Positions 1-9,600 of a stretch of DNA of 64,000 nucleotides are shown here, piece after piece. Source of the stretch: Cherax quadricarinatus (lineage: Eukaryota > Arthropoda > Malacostraca > Decapoda > Parastacidae); assembly GCF_038502225.1 (NCBI RefSeq), contig NC_091378.1:2586039-2650038 (forward strand). Direction: 5' to 3'. Within the stretch, counting starts at the first letter, position 1; each line of letters opens with the position of its first letter. The notes beneath the pieces were generated by a model. That model had not been told where the DNA came from and did not search any database. It saw only the letters and a program-made list of their open reading frames with translations. A program made the translations under genes and the position numbers.

Positions 1-115
1 ATTATTACAGTAATTTGAGATTATACTTTTTATATGTTATAAATTTCTTGTAAACATTTTCTCATTTTTTCTTACATATAAATGAGTAATTGGTATTTGG
101 CATAATTTTCATGTA

Positions 116-318
116 CAGTGGACCCCCGACTTATGATATTAATTCATTCCAGAAGTCCATTCGGGTGCTGTTACCGAACGAATTTGTTCCCATAAGGAAT
201 ATTGTAAATTAGATTAGTCCGTTTCAGACCCCCAAAAATACACGTACAAAAGCACTTACAAAAATACACTTACATAATTGTTTGAGTTGGGAGCTGATCG
301 TAAGGCGGGGGTCCACTG
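116..318. mobile_element. pogo/Tigger-like MITE, 203 bp (copy 1)
   Basis: The element starts CAGTGGACCCCCGAC and ends GCGGGGGTCCACTG, so the ends are inverted repeats, and it is flanked by TA on both sides (114-115, 319-320). The interior reads ATTCATTCCAGAAG, GTTCCCATAAGGAATATTG and TTAGTCCGTTTCAGACCC. TA target plus a CAG-starting terminus and a 'TTAATCCGTTCCAGAAG'-type subterminal region are typical of pogo/Tigger elements as I recall them. No ORF, so it is non-autonomous. The same 203-bp length recurs at 1745-1947. Confidence 0.85.
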
Positions 319-685
319 TACTTGGTTTTTAATAGACAAACACATTGGGGAAGTGGGTTATATTTTATCACTGTAGTCATGTCAGTTATAGGTGACTTAC
401 ATCACCTGGAGAAAGGGGCTGTTTACTTGTTCACTTGCAATTAATAGCTAGAAAGTAAATGAAAGAAATTTTAATATTGGGTGCTTTGAAGATGCATAAA
501 TTTTTTAAGGATGTGAATGTGTTTTCTTCTTTGAGTTACCCTGCCTTGGAGGGAGCTGGCCATTTTGTTAAAAAGAATGAAGAAAATGATGAGAAAGAAG
601 AATTTCTTTGGCTTGTTACCCCCAGAGGATTAATACAGGATGTTGGTACTCCTGTAGTTCCAGCCATCTTGTTTGTATGTGGTTA
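319..685. other. Unassigned stretch with one LINE1/SINE tail relic
   Basis: No gene is recognised. Positions about 524-573 read as a decayed retroelement tail (TTCTTTGAGTTACCCTGCC, then TTGTTAAAAAG), close to the 3' end shared by the RTE-like LINE and the SINE described at 4812 and 8875. The short ORF here (459-686) runs through that tail and is not considered a gene. Confidence 0.5.
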
Positions 686-1368
686 GGGCCCCGCTTTATG
701 TCTTTTCGCTTTATGGCATTCAGCTAATATGGACATTTCAAATTATGACCAAAACTTGCTCTGTGGCTCCCCCCACCTGACTTTCTAATATGGTCACCGC
801 ATCCCACCTGGTTTGTTTACATTCTCCATGAGCTCTGTGAGTACCGTGTCTCTCCATTATGTCGAAACTTTCCAAAATTTCAAGTGTTTTAAAGTTATTT
901 CATGTTTTATATATACTCTGATAATTATACCTATGTGTACCTGTACCTAAATAAACTTACACACTGTGTTGGCATGCAGGTCCACATCAAAATCGCTAAG
1001 GGTGTCTTATTAGTCTTGAGTACACTGTATTAATAATGATAATAATCACTCTGAGGCACAGTAAATGTCATATATTATGTTAATATACACATTTTCAGTA
1101 ATCCATCTACGATATTGTTTCAAAATTATATAATAAACATGCTGCGTAACATATAAGCATGATAAATACACCCCACAGTAGAATAAATTAACATAAATAT
1201 GAGATGTTTTTCCAGTCGTCCTACCGGTGTTGGAAAGAATAATGTTTTCTTTAGTTCAACACCAAAGAAAATATGTACACAATAATATTACTAGGGGTAA
1301 AGAGAGAGAGAAAGCTTGCATTGTGTTGGAAGCTAAACAATATTGTATTTATTATTATTATTATTCTA

Positions 1369-2040
1369 GGTAGTAGGTTGGTAGACAGCAACCGCCCAGG
1401 GAGGTACTACCGTCCTGCCAAGTGAGTGTAAAACGGAAGCCTGTAATTGTTTTACATGATGGTAGGATTGCTGGTGTCTTTTTTTCTGTCTCATACACAT
1501 GCAAGATTTCAGGTACGTCTTGCTACTTCTACTTACACTTAGGTCACACTACACATACATGTACAAGCATATATATACACACCCCTCAGGGTTTTCTTCT
1601 GTTTTCTTTCTAGTTCTTGTTCTTGTTTATTTCCTCTTACCTCCATGGGGAAGTGGAACAGAATTCTAACTCCGTAAGCCATGCGTGTTTTAAGAGGCAA
1701 CTAAAATGCCAGGAGCAAGGGGCTAGTAACCCCTTCTGTATATACAGTGGACCCCCGCTTAACGATCACCTCCAATTGCGACCAATTATGTAAGTGTATT
1801 TATGTAAGTGCGTTTGTACGTGTATGTTTGGGGGTCTGAAATGGACTAATCTACTTCACAATATTCCTTATGGGAAAAAATTCGGTCAGTACTGGCACCT
1901 GAACATACTACTGGAATGAAAAAAGTTCGTTAACCGGGGGTCCACTGTATTACTAAATGTAAAAGGGGAAACTTTCGTTTTTCCTTTTGAGCCACCCCAC
2001 CTCAGTGGGATACGGCCAGTGTGTTGAAAGAAGAAAGATT
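1369..2040 (+). mobile_element. SINE-A, near full-length, split by a MITE
   Basis: This is the + strand reference copy of a roughly 475-bp SINE-like element. It begins near GTAGTAGGTTGGTAGACAGC, carries the body CCATGGGGAAGTGGAACAG and GCCATGCGTGTTTTAAGAGG, and ends CAGTGGGATACGGCCAGTG, TTGAAAGAAGAAAG and an ATT-repeat tail to about 2075. It is interrupted at the TA of TGTATATA by the MITE at 1745-1947. The same element lies reversed at 19403-19874 and 7252-9140. There is no coding capacity. I do not see convincing A and B boxes, so the origin of the head is unassigned. Confidence 0.75.
1745..1947. mobile_element. pogo/Tigger-like MITE, 203 bp (copy 2)
   Basis: Starts CAGTGGACCCCCGCTTAACG and ends TTAACCGGGGGTCCACTG, flanked by TA (1743-1744, 1948-1949). 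It interrupts SINE-A between CTTCTGTATA and TTACTAAATG; the intact SINE at 19403-19874 shows the uninterrupted order. This makes it younger than the SINE copy it sits in. Confidence 0.88.
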
Positions 2041-2071
<31 letters not shown>

Positions 2072-2110
2072 TTATGATCATTATCATCATTATTATTATC
2101 ATTATTATCA
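2041..2110 (+). repeat. ATT trinucleotide tract (SINE-A tail)
   Basis: An ATT/ATC microsatellite directly follows the SINE 3' end. It is probably the expanded tail of that insertion. Confidence 0.75.
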
Positions 2111-2204
2111 TAATACAAACATGTGTTTGTTTATATCCTCCACATCTCTGTCCTCTCTCTCATTTACTCATTCTCTCTCTTGTTTATTCGTTATATCTTG
2201 TTTA

Positions 2205-2440
2205 CTCACCTCTCACCCTACATTAAGACTATAAATATTTTAAGGTAAATAATGAGTGAACTGTATACGCATTTTATCACTCTGGGACACTTTACATGTT
2301 GTAGTATATTAAGTGGGTGGGGTGGGGTGACCTGGCTGGCTGCCATACCTCCCACATATGATTTCTTACTATAAATACTACTCATCTCACGCTACATTAA
2401 AACTACAAATATATTAAGGTAAGTAATGAGTGTACTATAT
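2205..2440 (+). repeat. Duplicated block of about 62 bp
   Basis: Two blocks (about 2205-2268 and 2377-2440) share CTACATTAA, ACTATAAATAT/ACTACAAATAT, TTAAGGTAA and TAATGAGTG in the same order. They are separated by a GGGTGGGGTGGGGTGA stretch. It looks like a segmental duplication inside the decayed TIR element. Confidence 0.65.
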
Positions 2441-2445
2441 GTGTA

Positions 2446-2755
2446 CAGTGGTACCCTGAGTTTTGTACAGCTCCCAACTCGATCAAATATGTAAGTGTAT
2501 TATTGTAAGTGCTTTTGTAAGTGTATTTTTGGGGGTCTGAAACGGACTAATCGAATTTACATTATTCCATATGGGAACAAATTCGTTTGGTAGTGGCACT
2601 CAAACAGCCTTCTGGAATGTATTTTACTTTTTTTTTTTTTTTTTTATTATTATCCCACCAAGGCAGGGTGGCCCGAAAAAGACTTATGGCTGAAACTGCA
2701 GGCACTGTACTTCCCATCTCCAGGACTCAAGTCCGGCCTGCCGGGGGTACCACTG
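2446..2755. mobile_element. Divergent pogo-like MITE with LINE1 tail inside
   Basis: The outer ends CAGTGGTACCCTGAG and CGGGGGTACCACTG are inverted and TA-flanked (2444-2445, 2756-2757). The interior GTAAGTGTATT and GGGGGTCTGAAACGGACTAA matches the 203-bp MITEs. Positions about 2623-2738 are a reversed LINE1 tail (poly-T, CCACCAAGGCAGGGTGGCCC, then ACTTCCCATCTCCAGGACTC), inserted later. Confidence 0.7.
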
Positions 2756-3044
2756 TATTTTACTTTTTTATTGTTTATTAATGCCTATTGTTTTTAATGC
2801 CTAGTTCTATTGCTAACTTGATATATGTTAGTGTAAACTACGATGAGTGGAAATAAAGGGCATTCCACTTTATGGCAATTTCCGCTTTACGGCGGTAGCC
2901 AGGAACCTGATGTGCCACATAAGTGCAGCCCTAACTTATTATGTATAGTAAACGATAACTCAGGGCCTCCTACGAGTGAAACACCCTGTAATATATTATA
3001 GCCAAAAAAAAAAAAAAAAAAAAAGAAATAAGGCAGTGTAGCCT

Positions 3045-3160
3045 ATTTCTGTTGGGATCCTAAGGTCCCTAGGATGCAACCCACAACACCTAATTATCTA
3101 CTGGGTATTTATTTACTATTAGATAAAGAAGGACAACAGGTATTAGGAGACTTGGAGGAT
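3045..3160 (-). mobile_element. tRNA-SINE body fragment
   Basis: The order GGATGCAACCCACA, CACCTAATTATC, CTGGGTATTTATTTACT and GGACAACAGGTATTAGGAG is a decayed reverse copy of the body of the tRNA-derived SINE seen intact at 4384-4672. A poly-A tract (3004-3023) precedes it. Confidence 0.5.
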
Positions 3161-3464
3161 TTAAGGGAATTTAGTCAGGTTAATCTGAGAGAGCTAAAGA
3201 TAATATTGCTGTATGGTTAATTATATAAAAGGAGTTGAAATTATCTGTTTCAACTATGGTGGACCGAGAATGAAAATGAAATGCGAGATGTATCTGTTGT
3301 AGTTTCTGTGCCTGAGTATAGAGAGAGAGAGAGAAGTGAGGGAGGGAATATATACCAGGTATGTAATAATTGCAAACAAGTGATACAAGATGCAAAACTC
3401 CCTCCATGGTTGTTTTGTATACCAGGTATGTATGTATATATGTGTGTATATACGTGTATATGTA

Positions 3465-3880
3465 TTTTTAACACGGGCCATATCCCATTGAGGTAGATGT
3501 GACCTGAAAGAGGAACTGCTTTCACCGTCATTCAATTGTTGCCTTGCAGGAAGAATGACAAAGGCACAATACCATGACTGGGACAATACACACACTTGTG
3601 AGACTGAAACTTATGATGGCATTTCAGTGTGACATGGACCATTAACTAGTCAAACCGAAGCATCATCATCATAGGTTTCAGTCTCTTAAGTGCGGGTTAT
3701 TTGTGTAATGTCTTGCAGTTCAGATGGCTCTGAAATTTAACATCCCTATCCCTCCTTTATAGTGCAGTCACTGTACTTCCTTCCTTCAGGACTCAAGTAC
3801 AGCTAACTGGTTTCCTCGAACCCCTTTATAAATGTTACCTTGCTATCACTCCAACTGCACGTTAAATCATATACACCATG
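3465..3880 (-). mobile_element. LINE1 3' UTR fragment
   Basis: Reverse-strand LINE1 3' UTR signature: a decayed tail (GGCCATATCCCATTGAGG), CTTTCACCGTCATTCA, then CACTGTACTTCC, CAGGACTCAAGTACAG and AACCCCTTTATAAATGTTAC. The equivalent region of the longer copy is 17868-18119. No RT sequence is retained. Confidence 0.7.
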
Positions 3881-4383
3881 TATGTATGTACATTATATAT
3901 TCCAGGTGTTAAGTGACTACTTAATAAATCTTGTGCCAGTTGAGAGAACATTGTTTTGGGAGATGAATACCATTGGGAGATGCTGTTGTGGAAAGTGCAG
4001 TAGGAAAGTTTTTGGCATTCATGATCAAAAATATAATTGGAGGATCATTAAAATATGGTTAGAAAATGATTTGGTAGCCCCTTAGTCTCTGCTGTTTTCC
4101 AGATTTTGTGTAAAATGGAATTGTTGAGTCATTGTCCCCTACATAGAGAGTCTGCAATTTTTGTTGTAGGATCATCATCCTTCATCTGTCTTTAAGCTGG
4201 AATGTTATTGTCCCTCTATCACATTTGAGTTTTATTCCTGTGTTTTCATCAGGTGCCACTTCACTCATTTTTTCAGTCCATTGACATCTGATGAAGTGGA
4301 TGGAACTCACTGTGCATTGCTTTACTTCACTCTGGACTGGGTCCTTGACTGTTCCTCTTTAGACAGTCTACCAAACTCTTGAG
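3881..4383. other. Unassigned stretch
   Basis: Nothing recognised. An 81-codon ORF (3840-4085) has no family resemblance I can name and begins inside the LINE1 fragment. A direct repeat around CATCTGTCTTTAAG and GACATCTGATGAAGTGGA is too weak to call. Confidence 0.4.
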
Positions 4384-4672
4384 ATAAGATAAGATAAGAT
4401 TTCGTTCGGATTTTTAACCCCAGAGGGTTAACCACCCAGGATAACCCAAGAAAATCAGTGCGTCATCGAGGACTGTCTAACTTATTTCCACTAGGGTCCT
4501 CAATCTTGTCTCCCAGGATGCAACTCACACCAGTTGACTAACACCCAGGTACCTATTTGCTGCTAGGTGAACAGGACAAGTGTAAGGAAATGTGTCGAAA
4601 TGTTTCCACCCGCCGGGAATCGAACCCGGCCCTCTGTGTGTGAAGCGGGATCTTTAGCCACCGGGCCACTGG
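4384..4672 (-). mobile_element. tRNA-derived SINE with TTATC-repeat tail
   Basis: Read on the minus strand it starts with a tRNA-like head: GCCCGGTGGCTAAAGATCCC (A-box region), CTTCACACACAGAGGG, then GGGTTCGATTCCCGG (a perfect B-box core GGTTCGATTCC). The body carries CTGGGTGTTAGTCAACTG and GCATCCTGGGAGACAAG; the 3' part ends GGGTTAAAAATCCGAACG and a (TTATC)n tail. It is a retroposed pol III type SINE, not a tRNA gene: no CCA-adjacent acceptor stem closes, and 200 bp of body follow. Sense-strand counterpart at 43317-43608. Confidence 0.85.
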
Positions 4673-4811
4673 CTCCTGGCTCCTTCCTTCTGTTGGACAA
4701 CCTCAATCCATATCTCCCTTTGTGGGACAATGATTGAGCCAGACAAGTGGGGCATTCTTAGAAAAATGAATGTTGAAGAATCATTTAAATCTGTATAATA
4801 AGATTCTCAAG

Positions 4812-5008
4812 TCTCCATGGGGTAGTGGAACAGAATTCTTCCTCTGTAAGCCATGCGTATTGTAAGAGGCAACTAAAATGCCGGGAGCAAGGGCCTGGTA
4901 ACCCCTTCTCCTGTATAAATTGCTAAATTTAAAAAGAGAAAATTTTGTTTTTCTTTTTGGGCTACCCTGCCTTGGTGGGATATGGCCGGTTTGTTGAAAA
5001 AAAAAAAG
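4812..5008 (+). mobile_element. SINE-A, 5'-truncated, with 12-bp target duplication
   Basis: AAGATTCTCAAG occurs at 4800-4811 and again at 5009-5020, immediately bracketing the element. This proves retroposition by target-primed reverse transcription. Content runs from CCATGGGGTAGTGGAACAG through GCCGGGAGCAAGG to CTTTTTGGGCTACCCTGCC, GGTGGGATATGGCCGG, TTTGTTG and poly-A. The last ~40 bp match the 3' end of the RTE-like LINE at 8875-8947. Confidence 0.9.
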
Positions 5009-5020
5009 AAGATTCTCAAG

Positions 5021-6644
5021 ATTTCTATGGGTTGAGTTAAACATTTGTTTTAAGTGGTATGGGAAAGCCAGGGTGGGTGTATACACTTGAATCCTGAAGT
5101 GTTAATAAGTCTGTTATGGAGGCATTGTTCTGGGGGTTTGTTCTTAATAGATTGTCTTCTCAAGTACTTCTTTACAAGTCTTAATTCTTAATCCTTTTAC
5201 AGTGCAACTTCACATAACATGATTCAATTGTGGAACTAAAAAATTTGGTAGACATGAAGTTTAGATAATACGCTCAGATTATTTCTTCAATTTGTTTGCT
5301 GATGGCCATGGGCAGTGGTCAAAATTTTTCTTACCTAGTGTTTCCAAAAATTTATATAACTTTTAAAAATGATTAATTTATATAAATACCTGTATAAAAC
5401 ATTGAAAAAGAATATTGTGTGCATTAACATAGGCATCCTGGTCATGGACCTGAGGTCTGGTCATTGACTGGGCTGCGAGGGTGCTGACCCCCTGGAACAC
5501 CCTTCTGGCATCCACAGAAATTCAATATCATACATTATCATCATTACAATGTGCCTTTTATGGTAATGTATGTACTGTAGCTGTATTTCTAAAATGGTTG
5601 AACATGTTGGTGATTGATAATAAAAAAGTAAAAAAGTGTTTAAATGGGAAAGTTTTGTGAAGGTACATTTTATATCTTCACTGAGGTGCATCCATTATAC
5701 AACTGACTGCTGAAGTGCATTCATCTTTAATATACACCTGTTTGGTATAGGTGACTAAATTCCTATTTCTTTGGTACAATGTCATAAGGAAACATGACTT
5801 ATTATTATGATGATCATGTGTAGCTACTGGTTGTGTGTGTCAGTTTGATAAACCTTGCTACAGCCCACTTTGCCCCAGTAGGCCTATGTTTAATCTCCCA
5901 CACACTTCAGGTAACAACTAACCAAATGTGAGGCAAGTTACTCTTTTGTAATATTTACCTACCACAATAATAAAAGAATATATGATTGATAAATTTGGAG
6001 GTGTGTGGAACACAACCCTATTTTTTCCACATGTTCTTTACTTTTTATAATATGCTGATTTTCAGCATGTTATAAGAGGATTTACTGTTTTGAAATTTAA
6101 TATTATTGTTTTATTTACTCAGAGAGAAAACCTAAACCCATATGGGCCATATAGTTCCTTTACTTAATCTAAGAAGGGAAATGGGAGCCTAAATTTCTTA
6201 TGAAGTCAGCATCATGAAGGCAACCCTTTAAAGGGTTGAAGGGAAGTAAAGGATGTGGCATCACAGATACAAACACATTGATATTGTAATGGGGAGTTAC
6301 TTCTCTTGCTTAATAACAAAACTTACATGTTGAACTATTTTGCAAATTTTTAAAAACTTAAAAATTTAACACTTGAAGGCAGTTAAAACGTTTGGAGAGG
6401 GAATGTCAAAGAAGACAATCTTAGATAATTTCCCACTGGGGATAAAGAATTGGGAATACAATTTATAAAGCAAGAATATACAGTATCTTATATTTGTTAT
6501 TATCCAGTAAGTCATTTCCCAATATATAGTGCAGGTTGATCCTGTCTTTCACAATTTCTAGACATCATTTCTCTTTTCCTCATTCCTATTCCTCTGCTTT
6601 GCATCGAATGTGTATAATATCAATAAGTTAGTGGCCCACCTTTT
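5021..6644. other. Unassigned stretch with a LINE2-tail relic
   Basis: About 5431-5510 (CATCCTGGTCATGGACCTGA, GCTGACCCCCTGGAACACCC) resembles the 3' hairpin region of the CR1/L2-like LINE2 and is likely a decayed LINE2 or SINE tail. The rest is AT-rich with no coding signal I can support. Confidence 0.45.
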
Positions 6645-6778
6645 GGACATAACCTGCTCCCACTCATGGGCTCTACCCATACATAGCAGTGTCTGCTATT
6701 GCTGATTCTGAACATAACCTGCTCTCACTCGTGGGCATTGCCCATACATAGCAGTGTCTGCTATTGCTGCATCACTTC
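6645..6778 (+). repeat. Tandem duplication, unit about 66 bp
   Basis: Two adjacent copies share ACATAACCTGCTC, CACTC, TGGGC, CCCATACATAGCAGTGTCTG and CTATTGCTG. A weaker relative (GACCTACTTCCACTTACAGG) follows at about 6840 and again at 9335 (GACCTACTTCCACTCATG), which links the block to the foldback family around it. Confidence 0.75.
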
Positions 6779-7251
6779 CACTTGATTGTGGATATCTCTA
6801 CAACTCGGTTGCTAAATCTCTGGTTCATCTTATGAGCCTGACCTACTTCCACTTACAGGCACCACCTACGTGTAACCACGTATACAACTGCTTCAGCCCT
6901 CTCCTGCCTCTACTATAAAAGGATACATTGTCATGCCTCTGTATTAGAAATGTCTCTTAATAAAAATACCCAGGTATTATATTATATGATATACACTATC
7001 AACAACTTGATGAATAAGACACATTAGCAACACTTGGGTATCTTTATTGCCAGTTTTGTCTGCTCAGTAAGCTTCATTTCAATATAGGAAGCAGTAGTAG
7101 TCTTGACATTATCAGTCTATCACCCTTGGTGGGAGGCAGTCAGTCCCTCAAACTTAAAGCATAGGCATGTGGCCAGACCTTATATACAAGAGTAGAGGCG
7201 AGACGAAGCTAGTGGAAGTAGGTCATTCACAACAGGCTTCTTCAACTAAAG

Positions 7252-9141
7252 TCTCTTCTTCTTTCAACAAACCAGCTGTATCCCACCGAGTCAGGGTGGC
7301 CCAAAAAGAAAAACGAAAGTTTCTCTTTTTAAATTTAGTAATTTATACAGAAGGGGTTACTAGCCCCTTGCTCCCGGCATTTTAGTCACCTCTTACAACA
7401 CACATGGCTTACGGAGGAAGAATTCTGTTCCACTTCCCCGTGGAGATAAGAGGAAATAAACAAGAACAAGAACTAGTAAGAAAATAGAAGAAAACCCAGA
7501 TAGAGGTAGGGAAGTTTTCATTGCATTTATGGATTTAGAAAAGGCATATGATAGAGTGGATAGGGGAACAATGTGGCAGATGTTGCAAGTGTATGGAATA
7601 GGTAGTAAGTTACTAAATGCTGTAAAGAGTTTTTATGAGAATAGTGAGGGTCAGGTTAGGGTGTGTAGGAGAGAGGGAGATTACTTCCCAGTAAAAGTAG
7701 GTCTTAGACAGGGATGTGTAATGTCACCATGGTTGTTTAATATATTTATAGATGGGATTGTGAAGGAGGTAGATGCTAGGGTGTTGGGGAGAGAGGTGAG
7801 ATTAAATTATGAGGAATAAAGTACAAAATGGGAGTTGACACAGTTACTTTTTGCTGATGATACTTTGCTTATGGGAGATTCTAAAGAAAAGTTGCAAAGA
7901 TTAGTGGACGAGTTTGGGAGGGTGTGTAAAGGTAGAAAGTTGAAAGTGATAGGGGAATCAAACGATTTAGTTAAAGAAAAATTGGATATCACATTGGAGG
8001 GAGGGAGTATGGAAGAAGTGAATGTTTTCAGATATTTGGGAGTTGACGTGTCAGTGGATGGGTTTGTGAAGGATGAGGTTAACCATAGAATTGATGAGGG
8101 GAAAAAAGGCGAGTGGTGCATTGAGGTATATGTGGAGTGGAGACAAAAAACATTATCTGTGGAGGCAAAGAAGGGAATGTATGAAAGTATAGTGGTACCA
8201 ACACACTTTTATGGGTGTGAAGCTTGGGTTGTAAATGCTGCACCGAGGAGGCAGTTGGAGGTAGTGGAGATGTCCTGTCTAAGGGCAATGTGTGGTGTAA
8301 ATTTTATGCAGAGAATTTAAAGTGTGGAAATTAGGAGAAGGTGTGGAGTTGATAACAGTATTAGTCAGAGGGCTGAAGAGGGGTCGTTGAGGTGGTTTGG
8401 TCATTTAGAGTGAATGGATCAAAGTAAAATGACATGGAGAGCGTATAAATCTGTAGGGGAAGGAAAGTGGGGTAGTGATCGTCCTCGAAGATGGTGGGGG
8501 GGGAGGGTAAAGGAGGTTTTGAGGGCAAGGGGCTTGGACTTCCAGCAAATGTGCGTGAGTGTGTTAGATAGGAGTGAATGGAGACAAATGGTTTTTGGGA
8601 CCTGACAAGCTGTTGGAGTGTGAGCAGGGTAATATTTAGTGAAGGGATTCAGGAAAACCAGTTATTTTTATATAGCCGGACTTGAGTACTGGAAATGGGA
8701 AGTCCAATGCCTGCACTTTAAAGGAGGGGCTTGAGATATTGGCAGTTTGGAGGGATCTGTTATATATCTTTATAGTATATGTTTCTAAACTGTTGTATCA
8801 GGGTGCCTTTGCAAAGACAGTGATTATGTATGAGTAAGGTGAAAGTGTTGAAAGATGATGAAAGTATTTTCTTTTTGGGGATTTTCTTTCTTTTTGGGTT
8901 TACCCTGCTTCGGTGGGAGACGGCCAACTTGTTGCAAAAAAAAAAAAATGTATGTGTAGTGTGACCTAAGTGTAAGTAGAAGTAGCAAGATGTACCTGAA
9001 ATCTTGCATGTTTATGAGAGAGAGAAAAGACACCAGCAATCTTACCATCATGTAAAACAAGTACAGGCTTCCCTTTGACACTCACTTGGCAGGATGGTAG
9101 TACCTCCCTGGGCAGTTGCTGCCTACCAACCTACTATGTAC
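7252..9141 (-). mobile_element. SINE-A, reversed, interrupted by LINE1
   Basis: The 3' half of the SINE is at 7252-7500 (complement of the TTGAAAGAAG tail through the CTGGGTTTTCTTC segment) and the 5' half at 8948-9141 (ATGTATGTGTAGTGTGACC to CAACCTACT). The intact copy at 19403-19874 shows these join with about 25 bp missing at the breakpoint. Short matching flanks (AAAGTCT at 7248-7254 and 9148-9154) are a possible target duplication. Confidence 0.8.
7503..8947 (+). pseudogene. LINE1: RTE-like non-LTR retrotransposon, 5'-truncated, broken reverse transcriptase
   Basis: One reading frame (codons from 7529) encodes the C-terminal half of a reverse transcriptase. It has motif A (FMDLEKAYDRVDRG), VGLRQGCVMSPWLFN, the catalytic LLFADDT box, GRKLKV and FRYLGVDVS. 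It then has thumb and tail signatures WVVNAA, LRAMCGVN, WFGH-like and RSEWRQMVF. The frame is stopped at 7817-7819 (TAA), 8318-8320 (TAA) and 8411-8413 (TGA), so it is dead. The 'RWFGH..RM' and Gly-Arg-Pro-rich C-terminus point to the RTE clade (inference). The 3' UTR is 8606-8935, ending GGTGGGAGACGGCC, AACTTGTTGC and poly-A. No endonuclease domain remains. It entered the older SINE copy around it. Confidence 0.85.
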
Positions 9142-9394
9142 CTACTTAAAGTCTGTTGTTCAACTGAAATGTTTCAGCAATAAAAATTCCCAAGTGTTGC
9201 TAATGTGTGTTTTTTATAAACTTGTTGGTATTGTATACCATCAGTAATATGATACTTGTCTGACACAGGAACATATGGTATCTTGGTACAGGGGAATTCT
9301 TTTACAACTCCTTTGCTGAACCACTGTTCAGTTTGACCTACTTCCACTCATGAACAGTGCTCACTTGTGATGTCAATTCCTGTTGATTCATCTC

Positions 9395-9600
9395 TCCTCT
9401 GCTCTAGTAGACAAGATCATGCCACATGCCTTTGCTTTAGGCTTAAGGGACTGACTGCCTCCCAACAAGGGTGACAGACTGATGAAGTCAAAACTACCAG
9501 TATTGCTTCCTGTAGTCGACTGAAAAAGCCTGTTGTGCAGGCAAAATGTTTTGGCTATAAAGATGTCCAAATGTTGCTCAGGTGGCTTATTCAAGCAGTA
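9395..9600 (+). mobile_element. Decayed copy of the hammerhead foldback family
   Basis: The order CTGACTGCCTCC, AAGGGTGACAGACTGATG, GTAGTCGACTGAAAAAGCC, TGTTGTGCAGGCAAAATG, TTTTGGCTATAAAGATG and CCAAATGTTGCTCAGG parallels the right arm of the palindrome at 50487-50698. The core is mutated (CTGAAAA for CTGAAGA, CAAAA for GAAA), so no ribozyme activity is expected. Two overlapping ORFs in opposite directions here are chance. Confidence 0.6.

Larger units (their letters stand above)
686..2931. mobile_element. Degraded 2.2 kb TA-flanked TIR element hosting nested repeats
   Basis: The left end reads TTAGGGCCCCGCTTTATG and the right end CATAAGTGCAGCCCTAA, an imperfect inverted pair bounded by TA (684-685, 2932-2933). 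Inside both ends a second inverted match occurs (CGCTTTATGGCA on the left, TGCCATAAAG in the complement of the right). No transposase is recognisable. The interior holds a SINE (1369-2040), two MITEs and a duplicated block. The TIRs are short and imperfect, so the pairing could be two ends of different copies. Confidence 0.5.
6985..9250. mobile_element. Old foldback element (hammerhead family), opened by SINE/LINE insertions
   Basis: The left arm (about 6985-7250) reads ATACACTATCAACAACTTG, AAGACACATTAGCAACACTT, GGGTATCTTTATTGCC and AACAGGCTTCTTCAACT. The right arm (about 9152-9250), read in complement, gives GTATACAATACCAACAAG, ACACATTAGCAACACTTGGG and TTTTTATTGCTGAAAC. The arms are thus inverted copies of the same family as the perfect palindromes at 50271 and 51243. 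Everything between them (7252-9141) is a SINE carrying a LINE. Arm similarity is partial, so this is an old copy. Confidence 0.65.

Noticed and set aside
459..686. 75-codon ORF
   Set aside because: Half of it runs through a decayed LINE1/SINE tail and its end lies in a transposon terminus.
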